From positions 1 to 64,000 of the forward strand of contig JAGCZA010000027.1 of the NCBI GenBank assembly GCA_017960525.1: a stretch of 64,000 bases of DNA, written 5' to 3'. Of this stretch, positions 43,938 through 51,910 are shown piece after piece. The DNA is from Prevotella sp. (GTDB lineage Bacteria > Bacteroidota > Bacteroidia > Bacteroidales > Bacteroidaceae). The notes under the pieces are model-generated. The model searched no databases and was not told the origin of the DNA. It saw only the letters and a program-made list of their open reading frames with translations. Both the position numbers and the translations under genes were made by a program. How positions within the stretch are numbered: the stretch's first letter is position 1; each line of letters opens with the position of its first letter.

Positions 43938-44000
43938 AGTTTGGACGAACCAAACTGGGAGTTTGGACGGAGCAAACTCATAGTTTGGACGAACCAAACT
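43938..44000. repeat. 22-nt-period palindrome array, copy 5
   Basis: Units 43938-43956, 43960-43978 and 43982-44000 with 3-nt spacers, between btuB and the BtuG-like gene. The middle unit is the GACGGAGC variant, as in copies 3 and 4. Confidence 0.92.
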
Positions 44001-44032
44001 CTGAAAGGCCAAATACAGGAATAATATCGACT

Positions 44033-46165
44033 ATGAACAAAATGAGATTAACAATCGCATCGCTTATGTTGCTGCTGGCTGTCGGACTGGCGGCACAGGA
44101 AAAGTTGATTCTGCTGAACGAGGGGATGTGGCAGGCCGACAATGGGCGTGTCACCTATTTCGAGGACGGCCAGGTGGTGAGCAACCAATGGTTCCGCGAC
44201 GTGAATGGGAAGAAACTGGGCGACACGCCAAACGACATTATCCAGATTAACGACAACCTCATTGCCATCGCCGTGAACTGGTCGAACATCGTGCAGTTCA
44301 TCACGCCGGAGGGAAAAGCCGTGGCCGCCACAGAGGATATTCCCAACAACCGCAAACTCTGTTCCGACGGCAAGTTTGTCTATGTCACCAGTTACGGCCA
44401 CGAGTGTCTGACCACCAGCGGCTACAAGTATTTCGACAAGGGGTATGTGGCGAAAATCGACCTCAGCACCTTCAAGACCGTGGCCGCCTGCGAGGTGGGC
44501 TACGAGCCGGAGGGCATCGCCCTGTATAAAGGCCGCCTCTTCGTGGCCAATAGTGGAGGCTATGCCGCCCAGGAGAACCACGATTACGAGACCACGGTGA
44601 GCATCCTCGATGCAGCAACGATGACGGTGGAGAAGACGGTCGACACGCACGTGCCCAATCTCTTCGGAAAGATGTCGCAATGTGGCCGCTACCTCTGCAT
44701 CAACTCGTCTGGCGACTACTATGAGATGTCTGCCGCCAGCCTCATTTTCGATTGCGAGAAAGCCCTTAATGGCGAGGCCGACTGCTATGTGCGCTTCGAC
44801 TATCCCGCCACCTACAACTGCACTACCTGTGACGGACGCTTCTTCGCTATAGGTTCCAGTTTCTCTTATCTCACTGGCGACTATGAGTTCTCCCATCTCA
44901 CCATCGACCCCAAGGCTATGATAGAAACCAGTGGCCAGAGCGGACTGACGCAGACTCTGCCAGGCACGCTGAAGGACGACTTCGCCAAGATGGGCCAGCC
45001 ATACGGCATCTATGTGAACCCCTATACAGGTTATATCTATGGCACCGATGCCACCTCATTCGAGGGCGCAGGTTATCTCTACCAGTGGTCGCCTGAAGGC
45101 CAGTTGCTCGGCAAGCACAAGGTCTATGTCAATCCCGGCCATTTCCTTGCCCTGCCGCCGGACGGCCATTTCTCCGGAAACGACAATCCAAAAGATGACG
45201 ACCAGCCTGATAATGGCCAGCACACCGCGTTCATTCAGGCCGTCGACGAGTATGTTCCCGCGCCAGGGCAGTTCGTCAATACGCTGCCCGAAGCCACCGC
45301 AGACGACACGCCGCAGACAATGGCCGAGAAATGCACCAAGCGGCTGGCTGGCGATGCCCGTGAGATGGTGACGTTGGGCGCGTATGGCGGCTATATCACC
45401 TTCCATTTCGACCACCCTGTGGCAAATGTTGAGGGGCAGCGTGACTTCGCTGTTTGGGGCAACGCTTTCGACAATAATGCTGAACCGGCCATCGTCCTTG
45501 TGGCACAGGACACCAACGGCAACCGCCTGCCCGATGATGAGTGGTACGAACTGCGCGGCAGCGAGTATGACAATCCGCTGACCTTGCACAACTATGAACT
45601 GACCTACACCTACAATGCGATGGGCGACATACCCTGGAGCGACAACCACGGGATGACGGGCAGCGTGCTGCGCAACACTTTCCACATTCAGGAGTATTTC
45701 CCCCTGTGGCTCGCAGCACAGGGTACGCTCACCTTCCGGGGTGCACGTCTGCCCGACAATGCCGTGCTGAACGGCAACAACTATCTGCTCCCAGCCTATG
45801 ACTACGGCTATGCCGACAACCAGCCGAACAGCGACGCAGAGGGCTGCTCGCTCGACATAGGTTGGGCGGTGGATGTTGAGGGGCGCCCCGTAAGTCTGAC
45901 CCATATTGACTTCGTGCGCTGCTATAACGCTATGAACCAAACGTGTGGAAGGCTTGGCGAGACGAGTACGGAAATTCTCGGAGCCGAAGACTTGCACCTT
46001 GACGCCTCCATCCAGTTCTGTCAGGGCATTAGCGATGTCATAACTTATTCGCGACAGGAAGAGCATTCATACGACCTCTTGGGACGCAAAGCCCCAGCCG
46101 TGCCGCGTACAGGTCTTTATGTCAAAAACGGAAAGAAATATTTCTTCAATAATAATCACAAATAA
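44033..46165 (+). CDS. BtuG-like surface beta-propeller protein with extra C-terminal domain
   Basis: 710 residues. Signal peptide MNKMRLTIASLMLLLAVGLAAQ without a lipobox Cys. Residues about 25-390 are a YncE/DUF5074-like seven-bladed propeller (KLILLNEGMWQADNGRVTYF, VYVTSYGHECLTTSGYKYFD, GYEPEGIALYKGRLFVANSG, PYGIYVNPYTGYIYGTDATS). BtuG of Bacteroides, which binds B12 very tightly at BtuB, has this fold, and the position after btuB supports it. Residues about 400-690 form a second beta-rich domain (DFAVWGNAFDNNAEPAIVLV) not in classic BtuG. The end, DLLGRKAPAVPRTGLYVKNG, resembles the type IX-like motif of other proteins here. Confidence 0.78.
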   Translation: MNKMRLTIASLMLLLAVGLAAQEKLILLNEGMWQADNGRVTYFEDGQVVSNQWFRDVNGKKLGDTPNDIIQINDNLIAIAVNWSNIVQFITPEGKAVAATEDIPNNRKLCSDGKFVYVTSYGHECLTTSGYKYFDKGYVAKIDLSTFKTVAACEVGYEPEGIALYKGRLFVANSGGYAAQENHDYETTVSILDAATMTVEKTVDTHVPNLFGKMSQCGRYLCINSSGDYYEMSAASLIFDCEKALNGEADCYVRFDYPATYNCTTCDGRFFAIGSSFSYLTGDYEFSHLTIDPKAMIETSGQSGLTQTLPGTLKDDFAKMGQPYGIYVNPYTGYIYGTDATSFEGAGYLYQWSPEGQLLGKHKVYVNPGHFLALPPDGHFSGNDNPKDDDQPDNGQHTAFIQAVDEYVPAPGQFVNTLPEATADDTPQTMAEKCTKRLAGDAREMVTLGAYGGYITFHFDHPVANVEGQRDFAVWGNAFDNNAEPAIVLVAQDTNGNRLPDDEWYELRGSEYDNPLTLHNYELTYTYNAMGDIPWSDNHGMTGSVLRNTFHIQEYFPLWLAAQGTLTFRGARLPDNAVLNGNNYLLPAYDYGYADNQPNSDAEGCSLDIGWAVDVEGRPVSLTHIDFVRCYNAMNQTCGRLGETSTEILGAEDLHLDASIQFCQGISDVITYSRQEEHSYDLLGRKAPAVPRTGLYVKNGKKYFFNNNHK

Positions 46166-46180
46166 AAACAACAAAAGCGT

Positions 46181-47737
46181 ATGAAAAAGATTTTTTACTT
46201 TGCAGCACTGTTCGCTATGCCTGCTATGGCACAGCAAACATTAACTGTGGCCGATTTCGAGAACCTTGAGGTTCCTGCCGACGGCCACATTAGCGTCAGC
46301 ACCGAGGAGGACGACGAGCGTACCGAGTTCGTGAGCGGTGGCTATGAGTTTGCCTCTGGCTGTATGAGCGACTGGGACTACTGGTATTTCTTCGGCTATG
46401 CCAACCGCATGGAGACTAAGTATGAGACACTCGACGACCAGTGGAACAATGTCGTTGGCGGCGGCTACGACGGTTCTGCCAACTACGGCGTGGCCTACGC
46501 CGCAGCCTTCAACGGCCCTTGCTATGTAACCGTCCTTTCCGACGAGGATGTCGTGGTGCCCGGTTTCTACATCACCAACAGCAGTTATGCCTACAACTCC
46601 CTGACCGGCGGCGACCCATACGCCAAAACATTTGGCAAGGGCGACTGGTTCAAACTCACTATCACGGGTTATGACTCCAACAACGAGGTAACAGGCACGA
46701 AGGACTACTATCTGGCTGACCTGCGTGACCCTGCCACTGCCTACATCATCAACGACTGGCGCTACGTGGACCTCAGCGGTCTGGGCAAGGTTCACAAACT
46801 GAACTTTGAACTTTCCAGCACCGACAACGGTGACTGGGGTATGAACACACCCGCCTACTTCTGCTTCGACAACTTCGGTGCCGAGGGCGAGGAGGTGCTG
46901 CCCGAGAAGAACGTTGTCCTGCCGCTTGAGGTTGCCACCTTCGAGGAAATCGAGATTGGCGAGGAAGGCCATATCAGCGTCAGCACCGAAGAGGACGACG
47001 AGCGCACCGAATTCGTGAGCGGCGGCTATGAGTTTGCCTCTGGCTGTATGAGCGACTGGGACTACTGGTATTTCTTCGGCTATGCAAACCGCACAGAGAC
47101 GAAGTATGAGACACTCGACGACCAGTGGAACAACGTCGTTGGCGGCGGCTACGACGGTTCTGCCAACTACGGTGTGGCCTACGCCGCAGCCTTCAATGGT
47201 CCTTGCTATGTGACCGTCCTTTCCGACGAAGATGTCGTGGTGCCCGGTTTCTACATCACCAACAGCAGTTACGCCTACAACTCCCTGACTGGCGGCGACC
47301 CATACGCCAAAATGTTTGGCGAGGGCGACTGGTTCAAACTCACCATCACGGGTTACGACTCCAACAACGAGGTGACAGGCACGAAGGACTACTATCTGGC
47401 CGACCTGCGCGACGAGGCTACTGCCTACATCATCAACGACTGGCGCTACGTGGACCTCAGCGTCCTGGGCAAAGTCCACAAACTGAACTTCGAACTTTCC
47501 AGCACCGACAACGGCGACTGGGGTATGAACACGCCCGCCTACTTCTGCTTCGACAACTTCGGTGCCGATGGCGAGGAGGTGCTGCCTGAGAAGAATGTCA
47601 CCACTGGTATCGAAACAGTGAACAATGAACAGCCAAGAGTGAATGGCGCTGTCTACGACCTCCAGGGCCGCCACATAGAAAATGGTAAATTGGCTCGGGG
47701 TCTTTACATTATCAACGGCCACAAAGTATTGCGCTAA
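46181..47737 (+). CDS. DUF4465 protein, tandem duplicated (BtuH-like)
   Basis: 518 residues. Signal peptide MKKIFYFAALFAMPAMAQ. Two almost identical DUF4465 domains of 228 residues (684-bp period, roughly 46223-46906 and 46907-47590), each with HISVSTEEDDERTEFVSGGY, ASGCMSDWDYWYFFGYANR, GGGYDGSANYGVAYAAAF, YITNSSYAYNSLTGGDPYAK and DNGDWGMNTPAYFCFDNFGA. DUF4465 proteins recur in Bacteroidetes B12 loci and relatives (BtuH) bind B12 at the surface; that role is inferred here. The C-terminus YDLQGRHIENGKLARGLYII is a Prevotella-type sorting motif. A terminator follows. Confidence 0.8.
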   Translation: MKKIFYFAALFAMPAMAQQTLTVADFENLEVPADGHISVSTEEDDERTEFVSGGYEFASGCMSDWDYWYFFGYANRMETKYETLDDQWNNVVGGGYDGSANYGVAYAAAFNGPCYVTVLSDEDVVVPGFYITNSSYAYNSLTGGDPYAKTFGKGDWFKLTITGYDSNNEVTGTKDYYLADLRDPATAYIINDWRYVDLSGLGKVHKLNFELSSTDNGDWGMNTPAYFCFDNFGAEGEEVLPEKNVVLPLEVATFEEIEIGEEGHISVSTEEDDERTEFVSGGYEFASGCMSDWDYWYFFGYANRTETKYETLDDQWNNVVGGGYDGSANYGVAYAAAFNGPCYVTVLSDEDVVVPGFYITNSSYAYNSLTGGDPYAKMFGEGDWFKLTITGYDSNNEVTGTKDYYLADLRDEATAYIINDWRYVDLSVLGKVHKLNFELSSTDNGDWGMNTPAYFCFDNFGADGEEVLPEKNVTTGIETVNNEQPRVNGAVYDLQGRHIENGKLARGLYIINGHKVLR

Positions 47738-47748
47738 AAAACAAGAAC

Positions 47749-47816
47749 GCCTCGCTCCTGCCCAAACCGCCGCATAGTTTGACATAGTTTTGGCGGCCAA
47801 GCACAAGGAGCGAGGC
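47749..47816 (+). terminator. Terminator after the DUF4465 gene
   Basis: Outer 11-bp stem GCCTCGCTCCT/AGGAGCGAGGC with an inner CCGCC/GGCGG stem, followed by TCCTTTTTATT. It may end the riboswitch-started transcript or act as an attenuator within the locus. Confidence 0.8.
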
Positions 47817-47840
47817 TCCTTTTTATTACAAAGGATAACT

Positions 47841-48959
47841 ATGAAGCAGTTTTTCTGCCTGGTGATTGCCGCCGCCGCACTGTTGTCGTGTGGCGGTGGG
47901 CGTACTGCACCATTGGCCGATGAACCGACCGACAGCATTGCGTTCAAGTATGCCCGTCTTATCCACGTTGCGCAGTACGACGGTTACCGTCTCGTCACCA
48001 TCGACAATCCCTGGAAACCCGGCAAGGCCCTCCACCGCTACATCCTTGTTCCGTATGGTGCGATACCTTCGCACCCACAGGGTACCGTCGTCCGCACACC
48101 CCTCCAGAAGAGCATCATCTTCACCAGCGTGCACGCTGCACTTGTAGACCAACTGAACGCCAGGGAACAGGTGGCGGGCGTGGCCGACCTGAAGTATATC
48201 AAGGTGCCGTTTGTGCAGGAGGGTTGCCGGGAGGGCTGCCTCATTGACTGTGGCGACGGTATGAACCCGCTGGTGGAGAAAATCATTGACGCGCAGGCCG
48301 ATGCCATTCTGCTCTCACCCTTCGAGAACAGTGGCGGCTATGGTCGCATTGAGGATGTGGACATCCCCCTCATAGAGTGTGCGGAGTATATGGAGGCATC
48401 GCCGCTGGCCCGTGCCGAATGGATGCGTTTTTACGGTATGCTCTATGGGCGTGAGCGCGAGGCCGACTCGCTCTTCGCCATTGTTGACAGCAACTACCAC
48501 GCCCTCTGCCTACAGGCCAAGGAGGCAGGCAAGGGTCGCTCCGTGCTTGTTGACAAACAGACGGGTTCGGTATGGTATGTGCCTGGCGGGCGCAGCACCA
48601 TCGGCCAAATGCTCGTCGATGCTGGAGCCGACTATGCTTTCGCCAGCGATGACCGTAGTGGCAGTCTATCGCTGCCCTTCGAGACCGTGCTGGAACGGGC
48701 GGGAGAGAGCGACGTGTGGATTTTCCGCTACGACAGTCCGCGCCCCATCACCCTCACACAGTTGCTGGCCGAACAGCCAGGCTACCGACAACTGCGGCCT
48801 GTGCGGGAAAGAGTGCTTTATGGCTGTAATGTGATGACCTCGATGTTCTATGAGGAAACGCCCTTCCGGCCCGACTTGCTGTTGCAGGACTTTATCCAGA
48901 TTTTGCATCCCGACATAACAAACTTGCCTCCCCTCCGTTATTACCATAAAGTGGAATAA
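47841..48959 (+). CDS. btuF: BtuF-like ABC substrate-binding lipoprotein
   Basis: 372 residues. Lipoprotein signal MKQFFCLVIAAAALLSC with lipobox LLSC. The bilobed type III binding-protein fold is indicated by IIFTSVHAALVDQLNAREQVAGVADLKYI, VEKIIDAQADAILLSPFENS, ASPLARAEWMRFYGMLYGRE and GRSTIGQMLVDAGADYAFASDD. It would deliver B12 to the permease downstream. Its stop codon is followed two codons later, in the same frame, by the TTG start of the permease. Siderophore binding cannot be excluded, but the locus favours B12. Confidence 0.85.
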   Translation: MKQFFCLVIAAAALLSCGGGRTAPLADEPTDSIAFKYARLIHVAQYDGYRLVTIDNPWKPGKALHRYILVPYGAIPSHPQGTVVRTPLQKSIIFTSVHAALVDQLNAREQVAGVADLKYIKVPFVQEGCREGCLIDCGDGMNPLVEKIIDAQADAILLSPFENSGGYGRIEDVDIPLIECAEYMEASPLARAEWMRFYGMLYGREREADSLFAIVDSNYHALCLQAKEAGKGRSVLVDKQTGSVWYVPGGRSTIGQMLVDAGADYAFASDDRSGSLSLPFETVLERAGESDVWIFRYDSPRPITLTQLLAEQPGYRQLRPVRERVLYGCNVMTSMFYEETPFRPDLLLQDFIQILHPDITNLPPLRYYHKVE

Positions 48960-48965
48960 AAAAAG

Positions 48966-49976
48966 TTGTCCAAGTTGTCTCGGTTGTCGTTAATAACAAT
49001 ACTCGTCGCCGTTCTGTTTGCCCTCAACCTTTTTGGGGGCAGCATCGACATCCCGGCTTCGGATGTGCTTGACATCCTGACGGGTGGAGAGGGGCAGAAG
49101 GAGTCGTGGCGCTACATCGTGATGGAGAGCCGTTTGCCTCAGGCCATCACTGCCTTACTCTGTGGCGCCGCCCTTGCCGCCAGCGGCTTGTTGTTGCAAA
49201 CCGCTTTCCGAAATCCCCTGGCCGACCCCAGTATCTTCGGTATCAGCAGCGGTGCCGGCCTTGGCGTGGCCCTCACAATGTTGCTATTAGGAGGCTCGCT
49301 GTCGTTGGGTTCGCTGCATCTTGGCGGTTTCGTCGCTGTCATTATGGCTGCCTTTGTGGGGGCGATGATTGTCACCGCCATCATCTTTTTCTTTTCCACG
49401 ATGGTGAAAAACCACGTGATGCTGCTCATCATCGGCATTATGATAGGTTATCTGTCCGCGTCGGCTATCACGCTGCTCAATTTCTTTGCCACCGACGAGG
49501 GGGTGAAGTCATATATGGTATGGGGAATGGGGTCCTTCGGAGGCGTTACGATGGCTCACATGCCTTTCTTTGCCACCGTCACCATCGCCGGTATCATCGG
49601 CACCTTGTTGCTAATCAAGCCGTTGAACGCCCTGATGCTTGGCGACCGCTATGCTGAAAATCTCGGCTTCAGCATCCGCCGTATCCGCAATTGGCTGCTC
49701 GTAGTCACAGGCGTGCTCACGGCCATCACCACTGCTTTCTGCGGCCCTGTCTCGTTTATTGGACTGGCCGTGCCCCATATTGCCCGACTGCTGTTCCGCA
49801 CAGACAACCATCGTCTGTTGTTGCCTGCCACCTTGCTTTGCGGCGCAGCCGTCGCCCTCCTCTGCAATATCATCTGCTACCTCCCCCGCGAAAACGGCAT
49901 CATCCCCTTAGGGGCTGTCACCCCGCTTATGGGCGCCCCCGTCATTATCTATATCATTATCAAGGGAAAAAGATAA
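48966..49976 (+). CDS. btuC: BtuC-type FecCD ABC transporter permease, TTG start
   Basis: 336 residues, with about 9-10 membrane helices. Family motifs: SWRYIVMESRLPQAITALLCGAALAASGLLLQ, FRNPLADPSIFGISSGAGLG, GSFGGVTMAHMPFF region and FCGPVSFIGLAVPHIARLL (the ATPase-coupling loop). The only possible starts are TTG codons (48966, 48975, 48984), since a stop closes the frame just before and no ATG occurs until after the first helix. It follows btuF in the same frame. The expected ATPase gene btuD is missing: rhaA lies convergent downstream. Confidence 0.9.
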   Translation: MSKLSRLSLITILVAVLFALNLFGGSIDIPASDVLDILTGGEGQKESWRYIVMESRLPQAITALLCGAALAASGLLLQTAFRNPLADPSIFGISSGAGLGVALTMLLLGGSLSLGSLHLGGFVAVIMAAFVGAMIVTAIIFFFSTMVKNHVMLLIIGIMIGYLSASAITLLNFFATDEGVKSYMVWGMGSFGGVTMAHMPFFATVTIAGIIGTLLLIKPLNALMLGDRYAENLGFSIRRIRNWLLVVTGVLTAITTAFCGPVSFIGLAVPHIARLLFRTDNHRLLLPATLLCGAAVALLCNIICYLPRENGIIPLGAVTPLMGAPVIIYIIIKGKR

Positions 49977-50010
49977 AGTGCCGTAAGTGCAATGACACTT
50001 ACGGCACTTT
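49975..50010. terminator. Bidirectional terminator between btuC and rhaA
   Basis: Perfect 15-bp stem AAAGTGCCGTAAGTG/CACTTACGGCACTTT with a 6-nt loop, then TGTTTTG on the plus strand; it starts at the btuC stop. Confidence 0.85.
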
Positions 50011-50029
50011 GTTTTGTTGCCAAGGACGA

Positions 50030-51280
50030 TTAGCGCTTGCTCGTCACATCCTTTTCGTACTGCTGGATGCAGGCGATGAACTCCTCGCCCACAGGCACGT
50101 TGTTCTTCAGGTTGAAGTAGTCATAGACAGCGCCGAAAGGCATCGACTTGGCCTCTTCCATCAGAGCGAGGCGCTCGAAGAACTGGCCGTTGTCCTCATA
50201 TTCGCGCAGTTTCTTCTTCGGCTCGAGCAGAGCCTGCAGGATGCACTTTTGCGTGGCGCGGCTTCCGATGATGTAGGCACCGATGCGGTTGATGCTGGCA
50301 TCGAAGTAGTCGAGGCCGACGTGGGCGCGGTCGAGGGCGTCGCTGCGGACGAGTTCCTTGAACAGGTCAAGCGTCTGGTCGTTCATGATGGTCACGTGGT
50401 CGCTGTCCCAGCGGATAGGGCGGCTGACGTGGAGCATCAGTTCGGGGACATACATCAGCAGGGTCGAGACGAAATCGCTCACATTCTCGGTCGGCTCGTA
50501 GTGGCCGGTGTCGAGGGTGTAGATGCACTTGCGGGTGGCGCAGTAGGCGGTGTAGAAGTCGTGTGAGCCGACGGTGTAACTCTCTAGTCCGATACCGAAC
50601 AGTTTGGCCTCAAAGCAGTTCTTCACCCAGTCCAGTTTCTCTTCCATAATCTCGTCGAGGGCTGAGACGAGGATTTCACGGTACTTCTTGCGCTGCACAG
50701 GAATGTCTTTCATACCGTCGTGCACCCAGATATTCATAATACAGGGGTCGTTCTGTGCCTTACCCATTGCGTCGGCAATCTTACGGCAGCGCTTCGTGTG
50801 CTCAATCCAGAAGTCGCGGATGCCCTTGTCGGGGTTGGCCAGCGAGAGGTTGCCGCTCTTGGGGTGAGAGAAACTGGTGCTGTTGAAGTCCAGTTTCATA
50901 TTGTTCTCCTTGGCCCAGTCAATCCAACTCTGGAAATGCTTCACCTCCACCTCGTCACGGTCCACGAACTTGCCGCCGAAGTCGCCGTAAATCTCATGCA
51001 GGTTCAGGCGGTGGTTGCCGCCAAGAAGGGTCTTCACGAACTCGATGTCCTGGCGCACCTCGTCAATGGTGCGTGCACGGCCAGGATAGTTGCCAGTAGT
51101 CTGGATGCCGCCGCTGAGGGCCTCATTGCGCTCAAAGCCGACCACGTCGTCAGTCTGCCAGCAGTGCAGCGAGAGTTGCTGCTTCTGGAGAAGGTCAAGT
51201 ACTGCGTCAGTATCGACGCCAATGGCTGCATAGCGCTCTTTAGCAACAGCGTATGCTTGTTCAATCAGGTTTGCTTTCAT
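50030..51280 (-). CDS. rhaA: L-rhamnose isomerase
   Basis: Converts L-rhamnose to L-rhamnulose. 416 residues, the family length. Motifs: LSLHCWQTDDVVGFE, GIQTTGNYPGRAR, RLNLHEIYGDFGG, LDFNSTSFSHPKS (metal-binding His/Asp), IWVHDGMKDIPV, LFGIGLESYTVGSHDFY and LDTGHYEPTENV split. Cytosolic metalloenzyme. No other rhamnose gene is adjacent, which is unusual since rhaA often lies in a rha cluster. A -7 box TACCTTTG lies at 51328-51335 on the minus strand. Confidence 0.95.
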   Translation of the reverse strand: MKANLIEQAYAVAKERYAAIGVDTDAVLDLLQKQQLSLHCWQTDDVVGFERNEALSGGIQTTGNYPGRARTIDEVRQDIEFVKTLLGGNHRLNLHEIYGDFGGKFVDRDEVEVKHFQSWIDWAKENNMKLDFNSTSFSHPKSGNLSLANPDKGIRDFWIEHTKRCRKIADAMGKAQNDPCIMNIWVHDGMKDIPVQRKKYREILVSALDEIMEEKLDWVKNCFEAKLFGIGLESYTVGSHDFYTAYCATRKCIYTLDTGHYEPTENVSDFVSTLLMYVPELMLHVSRPIRWDSDHVTIMNDQTLDLFKELVRSDALDRAHVGLDYFDASINRIGAYIIGSRATQKCILQALLEPKKKLREYEDNGQFFERLALMEEAKSMPFGAVYDYFNLKNNVPVGEEFIACIQQYEKDVTSKR

Positions 51281-51327
51281 TTGTTTTGTTTTAGTTTATT
51301 GGTTAAAAGTTAGCATTTGATTGTGTG

Positions 51328-51335
51328 CAAAGGTA
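51328..51335 (-). promoter_or_regulatory. -7 box of rhaA
   Basis: TACCTTTG on the minus strand 48 bp before the rhaA ATG; no clear -33 element. Confidence 0.45.
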
Positions 51336-51388
51336 TGAAAATAATCCGAAATACAGCAGAATAATTCATAATTTTAATTTCTTTTAAT

Positions 51389-51478
51389 AACAAACCTGTC
51401 CTGCATATTTGCACATAGCCCTTCCTCGGAAACTGGAGGAAGGCAAGCACCTCGCGCTTGTTGTTGAAAACAGGTTTG
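51389..51478. other. Structured three-stem element, possible non-coding RNA
   Basis: Closed by AACAAACCTGT/ACAGGTTTGT (51389-51399 and 51469-51478); inside are CCTTCCTC/GAGGAAGG with a GGAAACTG loop region and CAAGC/GCTTG, giving a three-way-junction-like fold of about 90 nt. It lies upstream of the rhaA promoter and upstream of the R-M leader. Neither strand shows a consensus promoter, and I do not recognise the family. Confidence 0.4.
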
Positions 51479-51615
51479 TACATACAGTCAAAATATAGTC
51501 AATTGCACGCCGCAAAGATAGTGCTTTTCAGCGAAACACGCAAGAAACGGGCGCACAAATGGCAAGTCAAAGAACTTTTTAACGGTGGAATGGACGCTGT
51601 TTCATTTTTTATTCG

Positions 51616-51623
51616 TACCTTTG
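51616..51623 (+). promoter_or_regulatory. -7 box of the restriction-modification operon
   Basis: TACCTTTG preceding a leader of about 280 nt. The first leader hairpin is CACCGCC/GGCGGTG at about 51632-51665. The -33 region is not clear. Confidence 0.5.
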
Positions 51624-51724
51624 CGCCCGAACACCGCCACAATGTCCTAGTGTGGGAGGCGGTGCGACTTTCGTGGGTGAATAGATAGTTGTATCTATAT
51701 TCTATAGAGGCCTTTCTCAAAATT

Positions 51725-51822
51725 TCCGACCAAAAATGTAACGAGCCTCGTGGAATCGGGATACACCTTGTAACATAGGTGTACCCGTTCCATTATGCTT
51801 CGTTACAGGGTCTTTGGTCGGA
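51725..51822 (+). promoter_or_regulatory. Long leader hairpin upstream of the methyltransferase operon
   Basis: Nested stems: TCCGACCAA/TTGGTCGGA, TGTAACGA/TCGTTACA, TGGAA/TTCCA, CGGG/CCCG and ACACCT/AGGTGT. The 5' arm sequence recurs at 51903-51926, where the start codons of the first methyltransferase gene sit between the two repeat blocks; so the 3' arm (51799-51822) can pair either with the 5' arm or with the start region. This suggests translational control or operator sites. Confidence 0.75.
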
Positions 51823-51910
51823 TACCTAGAGGAAGAGCATAAATTGGAACGTGGTACACTCTCTTTGTATCTACGCTTTAACTGAATCGTTTCACGCTAA
51901 AATCCGACCA

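Noticed and set aside
43921..44035. Terminator between btuB and the BtuG-like gene
   Set aside because: The palindromes here belong to the dispersed array family and have no T-run, so a terminator call is not supported.
51458..51688. 76-residue frame in the R-M leader
   Set aside because: No family similarity, it spans the promoter -7 box and leader hairpin, and lacks its own promoter.
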